From: Nocardia sp. CY41
GTDB taxonomy: Bacteria > Actinomycetota > Actinomycetes > Mycobacteriales > Mycobacteriaceae
Direction: 5' to 3'
Assembly (NCBI RefSeq): GCF_009829325.1
Contig: NZ_VUOS01000023.1
Span: 62,001-126,000, forward strand
DNA length: 64,000 nt
The notes beneath the pieces are model-generated. The model worked only from the letters and a program-made list of their open reading frames with translations. It searched no databases and was not told the DNA's origin. Of this stretch, positions 1-8,580 are shown one piece after another (the stretch's first letter is position 1; each line of letters opens with the position of its first letter). A program made the translations under genes and the position numbers.

Positions 1-30
1 TGTCGAAGGCGTTGAACCGGATCCGGCGGG

Positions 31-1254
31 TCACCGCGCGGCTCCCGGGGCCGGGGTGCGTTCGCCCGCGCTCCACGCGAACGGCAGGTCGGCGCCGTTG
101 AGCAGGTGATCCCCGATCGCGCGCGCCTTCTGGATCGCCGGATTGTGCACCGAGATGGTGCGGGCGTTGCGCCAGTGCCGATCCAACCGCAGCTGTTCGG
201 ACACCACCGAAGCGCCGCCCACCTCGAACAGCAGCGACGTCGCGGGCAGCACCAGATCGATGACCGCCAGCTGCGCCCGAGCCGCCGCGAGTTCGGCCGC
301 GACCAAGGCGCTCTCCTCCTTCGCGCCGCCGGCCAGCACCCCGTCGAGCACGTCGGCGACGGCGAGCACACTGGCCTCGGCGGCGAACGCGGCCGCCGAA
401 AGGCGCCCGATCACCTGCTGCACCAGCGGGTCATGGCGCGGCAGATCGGCGGCGGAATGCGTGTAGCCCCTGGTGCGCGCGGCGACCCATGCCCGAATGT
501 CGCGTTCGGCGCGCTTGGCGATGCCCGCGAGCACCGAGAGCTGGACCAGTTGCAGGTAGGAAGTCGCATAGGTGGGGCCGGGCGCACCGTAGCCGGGACC
601 GAGAATCCGATCCTCGGTCACCACCACGTCGGTGAATTCCGTGGTGCCGCTGGCCGTCAGCCGCTGACCGAAGCCGTCCCAGTCGTCGTGCTGACGCACT
701 CCCTCGGCGTTCGCGTCCACAAGGACCCCCACCCGCTCACCGTTCCGGTCGGCGGCGGCCAGGATGTAGTCCGCGTAGAGCGATCCCGTGCTGTAGTACT
801 TCACGCCGTTGAGCAGCCAACGCCCGCCGTCCTCGGTCAGCGTGGTGCGGTAGCGGTCCACCGCGCCGACGCCCGGTTCGGTGATCGCGTTTCCCACCAG
901 GGTGCCTCCGGCCGCCGCGCGCAACCAGCGCTCCCGCTCCGGCCCATGCTCGGCCAGCAGTTGATCCTCGACGAACGAGAAGTGCACTCGCAGCGCCTGC
1001 GGCAAGTTCGATTCGGCTGCGGCGAGTTCGATGAGCAATCGGAACAGCTGCCGGACGGTGACGCCGTACCCGCCGAACTCGACCGGAACGCGTAGCGCGC
1101 CGAATTTCGCCGCGCGCAACTCGCCGACTTCGTCGTAGGGCAGGGTGCGATCGATCTCCCGTGCCACGGCGCCTTGGGCGATCCGGTCGAAGATCGGGCC
1201 GAAGATCGCATCCAGTTCGGCATCGGTGGTGGATTGGGCCTCGGTGGTCGTCAT
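31..1254 (-). CDS. Acyl-CoA dehydrogenase-like flavin monooxygenase (DszC/SfnB type)
   Basis: The protein (about 407 aa) has the acyl-CoA dehydrogenase fold used by FMNH2-dependent desulfurisation or N-hydroxylating monooxygenases. Visible features are the mid-domain block GNAITEPGVGA near residue 130 and the C-terminal block with DRHWRNARTISVHNP and KARAIG, which is typical of DszC/SfnB rather than of true beta-oxidation dehydrogenases. It probably oxidises an organosulfur or similar small substrate with reduced flavin supplied by a separate reductase; none is visible here. An ATG at 1254 was preferred; a GTG at 1272 would add six residues, and neither has a clear ribosome binding site. The left neighbour lies outside the window, so operon membership is unknown. 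The family is fairly secure, the substrate is not. Confidence 0.8.
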   Translation of the reverse strand: MTTTEAQSTTDAELDAIFGPIFDRIAQGAVAREIDRTLPYDEVGELRAAKFGALRVPVEFGGYGVTVRQLFRLLIELAAAESNLPQALRVHFSFVEDQLLAEHGPERERWLRAAAGGTLVGNAITEPGVGAVDRYRTTLTEDGGRWLLNGVKYYSTGSLYADYILAAADRNGERVGVLVDANAEGVRQHDDWDGFGQRLTASGTTEFTDVVVTEDRILGPGYGAPGPTYATSYLQLVQLSVLAGIAKRAERDIRAWVAARTRGYTHSAADLPRHDPLVQQVIGRLSAAAFAAEASVLAVADVLDGVLAGGAKEESALVAAELAAARAQLAVIDLVLPATSLLFEVGGASVVSEQLRLDRHWRNARTISVHNPAIQKARAIGDHLLNGADLPFAWSAGERTPAPGAAR

Positions 1255-1642
1255 CAGCCCACGATCGCGCACCCCGTCCGGTCGCTCACGGGTTGCACGC
1301 AGCGCGATCGGAATCCAGGACCGCGCCCGGCGTCAAACGTCCCGGACCGCCTGACCGGCCCCGAGAACCGTTTCCGGCGACTCACCATGCCCCATGGGTA
1401 GACCAGGTCGATTACTCCGTGGTCTACGGCCGTTGTTGCCGTACTCGCGCCTCCCGGACGACGCCGAATGGCCGCCCCTCGTCGTGTGAATCCGAGAGGA
1501 CGCGGACAGGTCGATCGGCTTGCGCACGTCAGACGATGCCCTGGAGTGCCCAGCGGGCCGACGCGGTCGTAGATCGTGGCAGTCGCAGGCGCTCCAACGG
1601 TCGAGGCGGATGACTGTCGGTGCCCACCGCTACAGTCGCGGC
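1255..1642. other. Intergenic region, no gene seen
   Basis: About 390 bases between the flavoprotein gene and the DUF1905 gene. Only short open frames without homology-like features occur. The right end carries the TACAGT -10 element of the next gene. Confidence 0.5.
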
Positions 1643-1945
1643 GTGAGTGGTTCGCGGTACTCGTTCACGGCGGAGGTGTGGGAGCACAAGGGGGATGCCG
1701 CCTGGCATTTCGTCTCGCTGCCCGAGGACGTGGCCGATGACATCGAGGAGCGCTACGCGCATCGGTCCGGCGGGTTCGGCGCGGTGCGGGTGCATGTGGT
1801 CGTCGGCGACAGCAGCTGGTCCACGTCGCTGTTCCCGGACAAGTCGCGGGCGACCTACGTGCTGCCGATGAAGAAGGCGGTCCGGGTCGCGGAGGGGCTG
1901 GAAGCGGGGTCGACCGCGCTGATCGAGCTCACCGTCGCGCTGTGA
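1643..1945 (+). CDS. DUF1905 domain protein
   Basis: A 100-aa protein with the DUF1905 pattern: an early E-V-W-E-H-KGDAAWHFVSLP stretch, then V-VGDSSW-TSLFPDK and a C-terminal alternating segment ending in VRVAEGLEAGS. DUF1905 proteins are small beta-barrel-like cytoplasmic proteins of unknown function, sometimes fused to YdeI-like domains. The GTG at 1643 lies 6 nt after TACAGT (1631-1636), which suggests a leaderless transcript. An in-frame ATG at 1610, preceded by GAGG, would give 111 aa and cannot be excluded. It stands alone, convergent with the membrane protein gene downstream. Confidence 0.85.
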   Translation: MSGSRYSFTAEVWEHKGDAAWHFVSLPEDVADDIEERYAHRSGGFGAVRVHVVVGDSSWSTSLFPDKSRATYVLPMKKAVRVAEGLEAGSTALIELTVAL

Positions 1946-1978
1946 GGCGGACGGATCGCGCACGTAGCCGCGCGGAGC

Positions 1979-2614
1979 TCAGTATTCGAGCGGACGACCC
2001 GAAGACCGCCCCGCCGCGGCATCGCGCTTGTTCGCGCTTCGCTTGACCACCACCACCACGATCACCAGTACACCGAGCACCACGCCACCGAAACCCAGGG
2101 CGAGCGCGCCGAGGAGGGTGCCGACGAACGACGGGCCGAGACCTCGGCCGACGGCTACCGTCACTTGGGAGCTACCGGCCGTGGTCACGCGATAGGCGCC
2201 CGGCTTCGCGGCCTCGAACGAGAACCCGGCCCGTCCCTCGTGCCCGCCGAAGGAATAGGTGATGGTCGCGTCGTACTTGTGCAACTCCACATGTTTGCCG
2301 TCCGGGTCGAGCACCCGCAGGTTGACCGTGCCGGGAGTGCCCCGGGACGACGCCCCGGAGTACTCGACGTACACCGTGTATCCGCCGGATTCCGACAAGT
2401 TCACGACGCCGGAGCCGGGCACCTTCACCCGCTGGAAGTCGTCGATCCGGGCCGAGGTCTGCAGGAAACCGAAGCCACCGATCGCGATCCCGCCGATGAT
2501 GCCGAGGGCGATCAGCGCGCCACCCAGCGCGAACCAGCGACCGGACGGGGTGATCGGTCGCGGGGCCGGTGTTCCGACCGAGTTCGGCGATGTCGGAAAA
2601 GGCGGCTGTGACAC
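1979..2614 (-). CDS. Two-pass membrane protein, function unknown
   Basis: A 211-aa protein. A short Pro/Ser-rich N-terminus is followed by a membrane segment at about residues 27-50, an extracytoplasmic beta-rich domain of about 110 residues, a second Gly/Val-rich membrane segment at about 163-190, and a basic tail. The outer domain (VYVEYSGASS, VNLRVLDPDGKHVEL, GAYRVTTAGSS) looks like a small beta-sandwich. The GTG start at 2614 is preceded by GAGGA at good spacing. Nothing supports a specific role; a cell-envelope protein is the best guess. Confidence 0.75.
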   Translation of the reverse strand: MSQPPFPTSPNSVGTPAPRPITPSGRWFALGGALIALGIIGGIAIGGFGFLQTSARIDDFQRVKVPGSGVVNLSESGGYTVYVEYSGASSRGTPGTVNLRVLDPDGKHVELHKYDATITYSFGGHEGRAGFSFEAAKPGAYRVTTAGSSQVTVAVGRGLGPSFVGTLLGALALGFGGVVLGVLVIVVVVVKRSANKRDAAAGRSSGRPLEY

Positions 2615-2733
2615 GGTCGGATCCTCGGCTTCTGGTCGACACCCGCGTCGACGTAGCGTCAGCGTACGGTCTGCCGAACTGCCTCGCTACGCGAAACGTC
2701 GGCCGCCGCACCGCGACGGCGACCGTCCTTTTC

Positions 2734-3075
2734 TCACCGAGGCTGGGCCGCCGACATGCACTCGCTGGCGATGCGACCGCTGGCAGAGCGCGCCTTGTCC
2801 GCGTCCTCCTTGCTCATCCCCAGTGTTTCCTGGTTGGGAGCCTTGGTGTCGTACTCGTCGCTGATCATGATCCGCAGTCCGTCCTGCGAGATCCCCTGGT
2901 CGACGAACACCTTCGCGGCGCAGTCGGCCAGCTCCTTGTTCTTGAGGCCCTTGTCCTGCAACGACTTGGCGAGATCGGCCTGCGTCACCGTGGGCGCCGC
3001 CGTCTCTTCGTCACTGCCGCATGCCGCGAGCACCGGCAGCGCGATCAGCGCCGCGGCGATCATGCAGATCCGCAC
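2734..3075 (-). CDS. Small secreted lipoprotein
   Basis: A 113-residue lipoprotein. The chosen GTG at 3075 is preceded by AGGAAGAGGAG and opens a classic signal peptide (VRICMIAAALIALP) ending in the lipobox LAAC. The mature domain has two more cysteines (ADCAAKVF, ASECMS), which could form a disulfide, and is helical and charged. No family was recognised. It follows the divergent toxin-antitoxin region on the same strand, with a 120-base gap. Confidence 0.8.
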   Translation of the reverse strand: MRICMIAAALIALPVLAACGSDEETAAPTVTQADLAKSLQDKGLKNKELADCAAKVFVDQGISQDGLRIMISDEYDTKAPNQETLGMSKEDADKARSASGRIASECMSAAQPR

Positions 3076-3195
3076 CTGACTCCTCTTCCTCGACTGACCA
3101 CTGTCGGTGGCGTGGCCACCATAATGCCGTGTGCCGTCCAGCGGTAGTCGTCCGCGGTGACCTACGCGAGTCACGTTGCCGCACAACGCTCGGAA

Positions 3196-3492
3196 TCAGA
3201 GATCCATCGCCGCACGCAGCGCGGTGTCGAGCCGTTCCAGGGTGTCGGTGTCCACCACATCCACCCGCTCGGCCAGCCAACCACGGAAGATGCGCCCGAT
3301 GTTCCCGGCGTGCACCCAGCCGTGCTCCTCTACCGGAACCGCGAGGATGTCCTGCGGATCGTCCTCGATCACCTCGGCCGCGATCAGCCAGGGGCGCGGC
3401 GATTCGTTGATGCCGTCACTGCTGATGAGCACCACCGTTCGGCGACGCGGCGAACCATGCGGGTTGTAGGTCCACAGCTCACCCCGACGCAC
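3196..3492 (-). CDS. MazF/PemK-like toxin of a type II toxin-antitoxin pair
   Basis: A 98-aa protein beginning with RRGELWTYNP, the usual opening of MazF/PemK ribonucleases, followed by a beta-barrel-like pattern (RTVVLISSDGIN, ILAVPVEEHG) and a C-terminal helix. MazF proteins cleave mRNA at short sequence motifs. Two canonical features are weak: the G-E-Q-G-x-RP loop is replaced by HGSPRRR, and the usual serine/threonine motif near residue 50 is not obvious, so it may be a divergent or weakly active member. The GTG start overlaps the antitoxin gene by 14 nt, typical of translational coupling. Confidence 0.72.
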   Translation of the reverse strand: MRRGELWTYNPHGSPRRRTVVLISSDGINESPRPWLIAAEVIEDDPQDILAVPVEEHGWVHAGNIGRIFRGWLAERVDVVDTDTLERLDTALRAAMDL

Positions 3493-3703
3493 GCATCTCC
3501 TCCTCGGCGGCCGCCAGCTCGGCCGCGTCCGCGGCGGCCTCGGCGGTCACATCCGACACCGGACCGACCCCGGTGCGCACGGCCTCCCGTCGCGCGGCCT
3601 TCGATATCCAAGCCGACGGCGACATTCCCGCACGAGCTGCCGCCTGTTCGGCGTACGACCAGGCGGCTTCGTCCAGCGAAAGGGTGACCTTACGCGTTGC
3701 CAT
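3479..3703 (-). CDS. Ribbon-helix-helix antitoxin
   Basis: A 74-aa protein: an N-terminal ribbon (ATRKVTLSLDE), two helices (WSYAEQAAARAGMSPSAWIS) forming a MetJ/Arc-type DNA-binding fold, and an acidic Ala/Glu-rich C-terminal tail that would neutralise the toxin. It precedes the toxin gene with a 14-nt overlap. The ATG at 3703 sits 7 nt after a TAGGAT -10 element (3711-3716, minus strand), so the message is probably leaderless. Autorepression is usual for such modules. Confidence 0.78.
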   Translation of the reverse strand: MATRKVTLSLDEAAWSYAEQAAARAGMSPSAWISKAARREAVRTGVGPVSDVTAEAAADAAELAAAEEEMRASG

Positions 3704-3800
3704 ACCAATTATCCTACCGACAACACACAACCCTGCGCCAGCCCTCGCCACACGGTCGCGATCCCAACTGACGACACGTGACTGCTGTTAGGGTTGGCGC

Positions 3801-4592
3801 ATGACGACGTTGCACCATCACCGCGTCGGCGCGGGCGAGCCGCTCGTGCTCGTCCACGGGGTCGGAAGCCGATGGCAGGTGTGGGAGCCGATCATCGACA
3901 CATTGGCCGCGTCGTACGAGGTGATCGCGGTCGACCTGCCCGGCTTCGGCGGATCGACGCACCCTCTCGCGCACAACACGGTACCCAACCTCACCGAGGC
4001 GCTCGCCGAATTCCTCGCCGCGCAAGGGATCGAACAACCGCATCTCGCGGGCAACTCGATGGGCGGGCTGATCACACTCGAGCTGGGCGCCCGCGGGCTG
4101 GCCCGCTCGGTGACCGCTTATTCGCCGATCGGGTTCTGGGACACCGCGGGCCGGGTGTGGTGCCAGCAGTCGCTGGGCAAGTCGCGGGCGCTGGCGCGCA
4201 AGCTGCGTCCCGCCCTTCCGTCCGTCCTCGGCACCGCCGCGGGCCGGACCGTCTTCCTCTCGCTGGTCTTCGGCAAACCATGGGCACTGGATGCGAAGGT
4301 GGCGGTGGACACCGCACTCGGGGCGGCGGACGCGGCCGGCTTCGACGAGGCGATCGCCTCGTTCACCGACGTCCGGCCGCTCGAAATCCGTGCGCTGGCC
4401 GACATTCCGGTCACGATCGCCTGGGGCAGCCGCGATATCCTGCTCACCTACGCGACGCAGAGCCGCAAGGCGCGCGGCGTTTTGCCCGACGCCGAGCACG
4501 TCACGCTGCACGGCAGCGGGCACACGCCGTTCTTCGACGACCCGGCGGGCTGCGCACAGGTCCTGCTGGAGACGATCACCCGTCGGCGGTAG
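3801..4592 (+). CDS. Alpha/beta hydrolase
   Basis: A 263-aa alpha/beta hydrolase. Seen are the oxyanion region HGVGSRWQVWEPI near residue 20, the nucleophile elbow GNSMGG near residue 90, and the catalytic histidine in GSGHTPFFDDP near residue 240; an acidic residue in the AWGSRDILL stretch is the likely third member. It probably hydrolyses a small ester or acts in aromatic-type degradation; the substrate is unknown. The ATG follows TAGGGT (3789-3794) by 6 nt, pointing to leaderless transcription. Its end overlaps the convergent TetR gene by 17 nt. Confidence 0.85.
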   Translation: MTTLHHHRVGAGEPLVLVHGVGSRWQVWEPIIDTLAASYEVIAVDLPGFGGSTHPLAHNTVPNLTEALAEFLAAQGIEQPHLAGNSMGGLITLELGARGLARSVTAYSPIGFWDTAGRVWCQQSLGKSRALARKLRPALPSVLGTAAGRTVFLSLVFGKPWALDAKVAVDTALGAADAAGFDEAIASFTDVRPLEIRALADIPVTIAWGSRDILLTYATQSRKARGVLPDAEHVTLHGSGHTPFFDDPAGCAQVLLETITRRR

Positions 4593-5202
4593 GCGCCTGA
4601 CCGTCGCGGCCCGCGGGCGGGTCGAGCAAAGTGTCCGAGCCCGCCGGGCCGAGCAAGACGCGCACGGCGTTGCCCCACCGATGCCGCAGGATCCGGTTCC
4701 GGGACATGTCACCGGTGAGCAACACGCGCAGGGCCTGTCCGGTCAAGATCTCGATGGTGAACTCGGTGATCGTCGGCACCCGGGGGTCGTCGGGAAACTC
4801 GCGCCGGAAGCTGTCGCGAATGCTGGTGTGCATCACTTCGAACAGGCGGACCTCCAGCGGAAGGAACGCCGCCCGCAGTTCCGGATCGGTCCGCGCGCCC
4901 ACCCACATCTCCAGCGCCGCCCAGAACGACGGGCCGCTGAGCATCCGCATGGTCAGCTCGACGGCCGTCTCCAACCGGTCCGCGTCGTCCGGAATGGCTT
5001 GGAATTCGCTTGTCAGCTGGTCGAATCGGCGACGCGCCACGTGCTCGACGGCGCCGGCGAGCAGGTCGGCCCTGGTGGGGAAATAGTGCTGCAACGTCCC
5101 GCGCGGCACGCCCGCCCGCTTCTGCACCTCGAGCGTGGTGGTGCCCGTGTAACCGACTTCCACCAAGCTTTCCACCGCCGCGTCCAGCAACCGCGTGCGC
5201 AT
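4576..5202 (-). CDS. TetR-family regulator
   Basis: A 208-aa repressor with an N-terminal helix-turn-helix (TTTLEVQKRAGVPRGTLQHYFPTRADLL, residues about 21-48) and an all-helical ligand-binding domain. It lies 50 nt after the crotonase gene on the same strand, with GGGAG before the ATG, and so closes the thiolase-like/crotonase/TetR operon. The palindrome at 7561-7578 in front of that operon is its most likely target. The ligand is presumably an acyl-CoA related to the pathway; this is inference from context. Confidence 0.88.
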   Translation of the reverse strand: MRTRLLDAAVESLVEVGYTGTTTLEVQKRAGVPRGTLQHYFPTRADLLAGAVEHVARRRFDQLTSEFQAIPDDADRLETAVELTMRMLSGPSFWAALEMWVGARTDPELRAAFLPLEVRLFEVMHTSIRDSFRREFPDDPRVPTITEFTIEILTGQALRVLLTGDMSRNRILRHRWGNAVRVLLGPAGSDTLLDPPAGRDGQAPTADG

Positions 5203-5252
5203 CCGCTCCCTGCGCTGCGCCTGCGGCTGCCGGACGTGTCCCGGCCCGCCCC

Positions 5253-6017
5253 TCAGCGACCCTGCCACTGCGGCTCGCGCTTCTGCGCGAACGCCAGCGC
5301 GCCTTCGGCGGCGTCCTTGGAGATCAACGCGGGCAGGGCGATCTCGCCTTGCTTCGCGAACGCCTCCGCGACCGGCCAATCCGGCGACTCGTCGATGATG
5401 CGCTTGCTCGCGGCCACCGCGAGCGGTGCGGCGGCGACGATCTCGGCCGCGAGTTCGAGCGCCACCGACAGCGCCGCACCGGGATCGGTGACCCGATTGA
5501 CCAGACCCAGCTGGTAGAGCCGCTCGGCGCCGATCCGCCCGCCGGTGAGCGCGAGTTCGGCGACGATGCTGCGCGGCAACCGCTGGGTCAAGCGCAACAC
5601 GCCACCGCCCGCGGCCACCAGACCGCGTTTGACCTCGGGGATGCCGAACTGCGCGTCGCGTGCCGCGACGATGAGATCGCCTGCCAGGGCAAGCTCGAAA
5701 CCACCGGCCAGCGCGAAGCCCTCGACCGCGGAGATCATCGGCTTCGCCGGGGGCTTGGCCGTGATACCGAGCGGACCGCGGCGCTGCGTCATCGGCATCT
5801 CGCCCTTCGACGCGGCGACGAGATCCATACCCGCGCTGAAGGTTCCGCCCGCCCCGGTGAGCACCAGCACGCGCGCGGAAGCGTCCGCTTCGAACTCGTC
5901 GACGGCGGCCTCGATGGCCTGGGCGGTGGCCAGGTTGATCGCGTTGCGCGCCTGGGGACGGTCGACCGTCAGCACGGTGACGGCGTCGCGCCGCTCGATC
6001 AGGACCGAGTCGTTCAT
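5253..6017 (-). CDS. Enoyl-CoA hydratase/isomerase family protein (crotonase)
   Basis: A 254-aa crotonase-fold protein. The oxyanion-hole segment GTFSAGMDL near residue 60 and the second one ALAGGFELALAGD near residue 105 are both present, and the glutamate region GIPEVKRGL follows. It probably hydrates or isomerises an enoyl-CoA. Its ATG overlaps the stop of the thiolase-like gene (ATGA, 6014-6017), so the two are translationally coupled and likely act in one degradative or biosynthetic acyl-CoA route. Confidence 0.9.
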   Translation of the reverse strand: MNDSVLIERRDAVTVLTVDRPQARNAINLATAQAIEAAVDEFEADASARVLVLTGAGGTFSAGMDLVAASKGEMPMTQRRGPLGITAKPPAKPMISAVEGFALAGGFELALAGDLIVAARDAQFGIPEVKRGLVAAGGGVLRLTQRLPRSIVAELALTGGRIGAERLYQLGLVNRVTDPGAALSVALELAAEIVAAAPLAVAASKRIIDESPDWPVAEAFAKQGEIALPALISKDAAEGALAFAQKREPQWQGR

Positions 6018-7543
6018 CGGGCGCTCCTCTCGGTGAGCAGGGTGAACGTGTCCGCGGCGATCTCGGCGTCCGCGCCGAGCGGGTCGCCCGCGGTGAACGC
6101 CGCGAGGGTGTCGGCATCCGACGCCCGGACCAGTATGCGGGCCCCCGCGGGCGTCAGCGCGCTCACCACAACGGCTTCCGGCTCGTCGGCGCGGTCGGGC
6201 GCAGGACCCTTGCGGTAGGCCACGGTGTAGGACTCGACAGTGGCGGGACCGATGTACCCGGGCGCCGGTTCGCGCCGCGCCGCGGGCACTTCCGCCTCGA
6301 TCGCACGGAACAGCCGCTCGGGCGGCCTGGCCGAGTACACACCGATAGCGTGCTTGGTGCTGTACCAACCGAGCGCCGTCGCCAGGCCGTAGGCGTCGGG
6401 TTCCGCGCGCAGGATGCCGGACAGCGTCGCGATCGAGTGCGTCGTGTAGTTGTTGCCCGGCCCGCCCGCGAAGGTCAGGCCGCCGGTGACCGACAGCGGC
6501 CGGGCCGGATCATCGATCGGCAGACCGAGTTCCTCCGCCGCGATCTGCACCGCGACCGGGAAGCACGAGTAGAGGTCGATGTGCGCGATATCGTCTATCG
6601 CGATCCCCGCCGCACCCAGCGCCGCTCTTCCCGCGGCGGCGATGGCGGGCGAGCGTGACATGTCCGCGCGCTCGGAGACGAACCACTCGTCGGTCGCGGT
6701 GGCGCCCGCGTGCGGGAACACCCAGTGGTCCCGTGGCACACCGGCGGCGTCGGCGGCCGCCGCGCTGCACAGAACGAGTCCGGCCCCCAGGTCGACGGTC
6801 AGGTTCGCGACCGTCAGCTTCGGGTACGGCGTCGACACCATCCGGTTGGCGGGCGCGGGCGTCACGAGATCGGCGGCGGACTGCGCGGTGGGCTGCCACG
6901 CGTACGGATTGCGGGCCGCGATCTCCGACAGCCGCGACCACAAGGCGCCGATCCGCTCGTTGTGCGCCGCCGCGCTCGAACCGAGTCTGCGGCGCAGCGC
7001 CGTCTCCATGAGCGCGTAGAAGTACACCGGCCCCCACAGGCCCGCGGCGGTCTCCATATCCGAGTTCGGGCCGCGATCGGAGCCGATGATCTCGTCCGGG
7101 CCCGCGTCGTCCGGTTGATCGGGCCAGTCCACCGCCGTGCCGGTCCGCGGGGCCGCCGTTCCGGAGTACACCGCTTCGGCCCCGGTCAGCAGCGCGACGT
7201 CCGAGCGGCCGTCGGCGATGGCCTGCGCGACGCTGTTCAGCAGGCGCTGCGGCGCGTCACCGCCGAACCGCACCGACTGCACGGTCCTTCTCGGGGTGAC
7301 GCCGAGGTCGGCCGCGACGAGCGCACCCAAGTCGCCGTACGGGCGGCTGACCGGGGCGACGGCGGCGATCAGATCGGCCGACCGCAGCAGCCGGTCACCG
7401 ACGCCGCTGTCGGCGCCCGCTCGGCGCAGGGACTCGGCGGCGAGTTCGACCGGACCGGGCAAGCCCGGCTCACCCGGTCGGTGCACGACCTGCCCGGCGC
7501 CGACGAGCACCGGCGTCCTCGGGTCCATTCCGGCTGGCAGCAT
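6014..7543 (-). CDS. Thiolase-like acetyl-CoA acetyltransferase family protein
   Basis: A 509-aa member of the thiolase-like/lipid-transfer group (the long actinobacterial proteins annotated as acetyl-CoA acetyltransferase). It opens with PRTPVLVGAGQVVHRPG and carries the later blocks DLYSCFPVAV and TFAGGPGNNYTTH. The normal thiolase nucleophile region appears as RFGGDAPQRLLNSVAQAI, without the usual C-x-S-G cysteine, so simple thiolysis is doubtful. GGAGGA precedes the ATG at 7543. It leads the operon with the crotonase and TetR genes; a palindrome lies 18 nt upstream of its start. Confidence 0.85.
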   Translation of the reverse strand: MLPAGMDPRTPVLVGAGQVVHRPGEPGLPGPVELAAESLRRAGADSGVGDRLLRSADLIAAVAPVSRPYGDLGALVAADLGVTPRRTVQSVRFGGDAPQRLLNSVAQAIADGRSDVALLTGAEAVYSGTAAPRTGTAVDWPDQPDDAGPDEIIGSDRGPNSDMETAAGLWGPVYFYALMETALRRRLGSSAAAHNERIGALWSRLSEIAARNPYAWQPTAQSAADLVTPAPANRMVSTPYPKLTVANLTVDLGAGLVLCSAAAADAAGVPRDHWVFPHAGATATDEWFVSERADMSRSPAIAAAGRAALGAAGIAIDDIAHIDLYSCFPVAVQIAAEELGLPIDDPARPLSVTGGLTFAGGPGNNYTTHSIATLSGILRAEPDAYGLATALGWYSTKHAIGVYSARPPERLFRAIEAEVPAARREPAPGYIGPATVESYTVAYRKGPAPDRADEPEAVVVSALTPAGARILVRASDADTLAAFTAGDPLGADAEIAADTFTLLTERSAR

Positions 7544-7560
7544 GTGTCCTCCGCTCCAGA

Positions 7561-7578
7561 ACCGTCAACATTGACGGT
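7561..7578. promoter_or_regulatory. Palindromic operator before the thiolase-like operon
   Basis: ACCGTCAACATTGACGGT: perfect 8-bp arms around CA. It lies between the divergent thiolase-like operon and the second crotonase gene, and on the minus strand overlaps a TACCGT -10-like element. This size and place suit a TetR dimer, most likely the product of the gene at 4576-5202. Confidence 0.6.
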
Positions 7579-7660
7579 AACTCGAGTCCGATTAGAACAG
7601 AGGCCGAGGCCTCGGGCAACAGCGCGAGCGGCTCAACTGACTAACGAGTAAGATTCGGGA

Positions 7661-8404
7661 ATGAGCACCAACATCGCCGTGCGGTTCGACGACCATCGCG
7701 CGTACGTCACGCTCGACCGGCCGGACAAACACAACGGACTGACCATCGATATGCTCAACAGCTTGGTTGCCAGCGCGAAGCTGGTGGCCCGCCGCAGCGA
7801 TGTTCGGGCGGTGATCCTGTCCGGCAACGGACCCAGCTTCAGTAGCGGTCTGGACGTCGCCGCAGCCACCAGCGATCCTCTGGCAATCATTCGCAACTTC
7901 GTTTCCCCGCCCTGGCGCGGCACGAACGCCTTCCAGGAGGCGTGCTGGGCTTGGCGGCACCTGCCCGTGCCGGTGATCGCCGCCGTCCACGGGCGCTGCT
8001 ACGGCGGCGGGCTGCAGCTCGCGCTCGCGGCGGACGTCCGTTTCGCCACTCCGGACGCGGAGTTCGCGGTCATGGAGGTCAAGCACGGCCTGGTTCCGGA
8101 CATGACCGGCGCGGCAACGCTGTCCAGGCTGATCGGCATGGACAAAGCCCTCTTGCTCGCGATGACCGCGGACACCGTGGACGCGACCTACGCCGCACGG
8201 ATCGGCTTGGTCACCGAGCTGGCGCCGGACCCCGTCGCGGAGGCCGAGAAGCTCGCCGACCGCCTCGCGACGCGGTCGCCCCACGCGGTCGCCGCAGCCA
8301 AACGACTCTTCGAGAAGTCGTGGCAAGCATCCACACGGCGAACTCTCGCCGTCGAGCGCGCGACCCAATTACCGTTGATCATCCGTAAGGCAATCGGTAG
8401 ATAG
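7661..8404 (+). CDS. Enoyl-CoA hydratase/isomerase family protein
   Basis: A 247-aa crotonase. The two oxyanion-hole segments are GPSFSSGLDVA near residue 60 and RCYGGGLQLALAADV near residue 115, followed by FAVMEVKHGLVPDM. It is divergent from the thiolase-like operon and transcribed from TAAGAT (7649-7654), 6 nt before the ATG, so probably leaderless. Sharing the intergenic region with the palindrome at 7561-7578 suggests co-regulation with that operon. The precise substrate cannot be read from the sequence. Confidence 0.9.
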   Translation: MSTNIAVRFDDHRAYVTLDRPDKHNGLTIDMLNSLVASAKLVARRSDVRAVILSGNGPSFSSGLDVAAATSDPLAIIRNFVSPPWRGTNAFQEACWAWRHLPVPVIAAVHGRCYGGGLQLALAADVRFATPDAEFAVMEVKHGLVPDMTGAATLSRLIGMDKALLLAMTADTVDATYAARIGLVTELAPDPVAEAEKLADRLATRSPHAVAAAKRLFEKSWQASTRRTLAVERATQLPLIIRKAIGR

Positions 8405-8580
8405 CTACAAATTTGCCAATATGCTGAAGACGGCTTCCCGCGACCGATTCCACTGCTAGCATTTGCACGATTTGCCAGCCAGTCGACTAGTGGTGCGAGG
8501 CACGCTGCGAAGGGTCTGTGTATCGCGGGACGTCTGTGTTTCGCACCGCTCTCGGGAAGAAACCGGAGGGCTCACAGACA

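Noticed and set aside
1333..1527. Minus-strand 64-residue frame before the DUF1905 gene
   Set aside because: No ribosome site, no homology-like features, and low-complexity composition.
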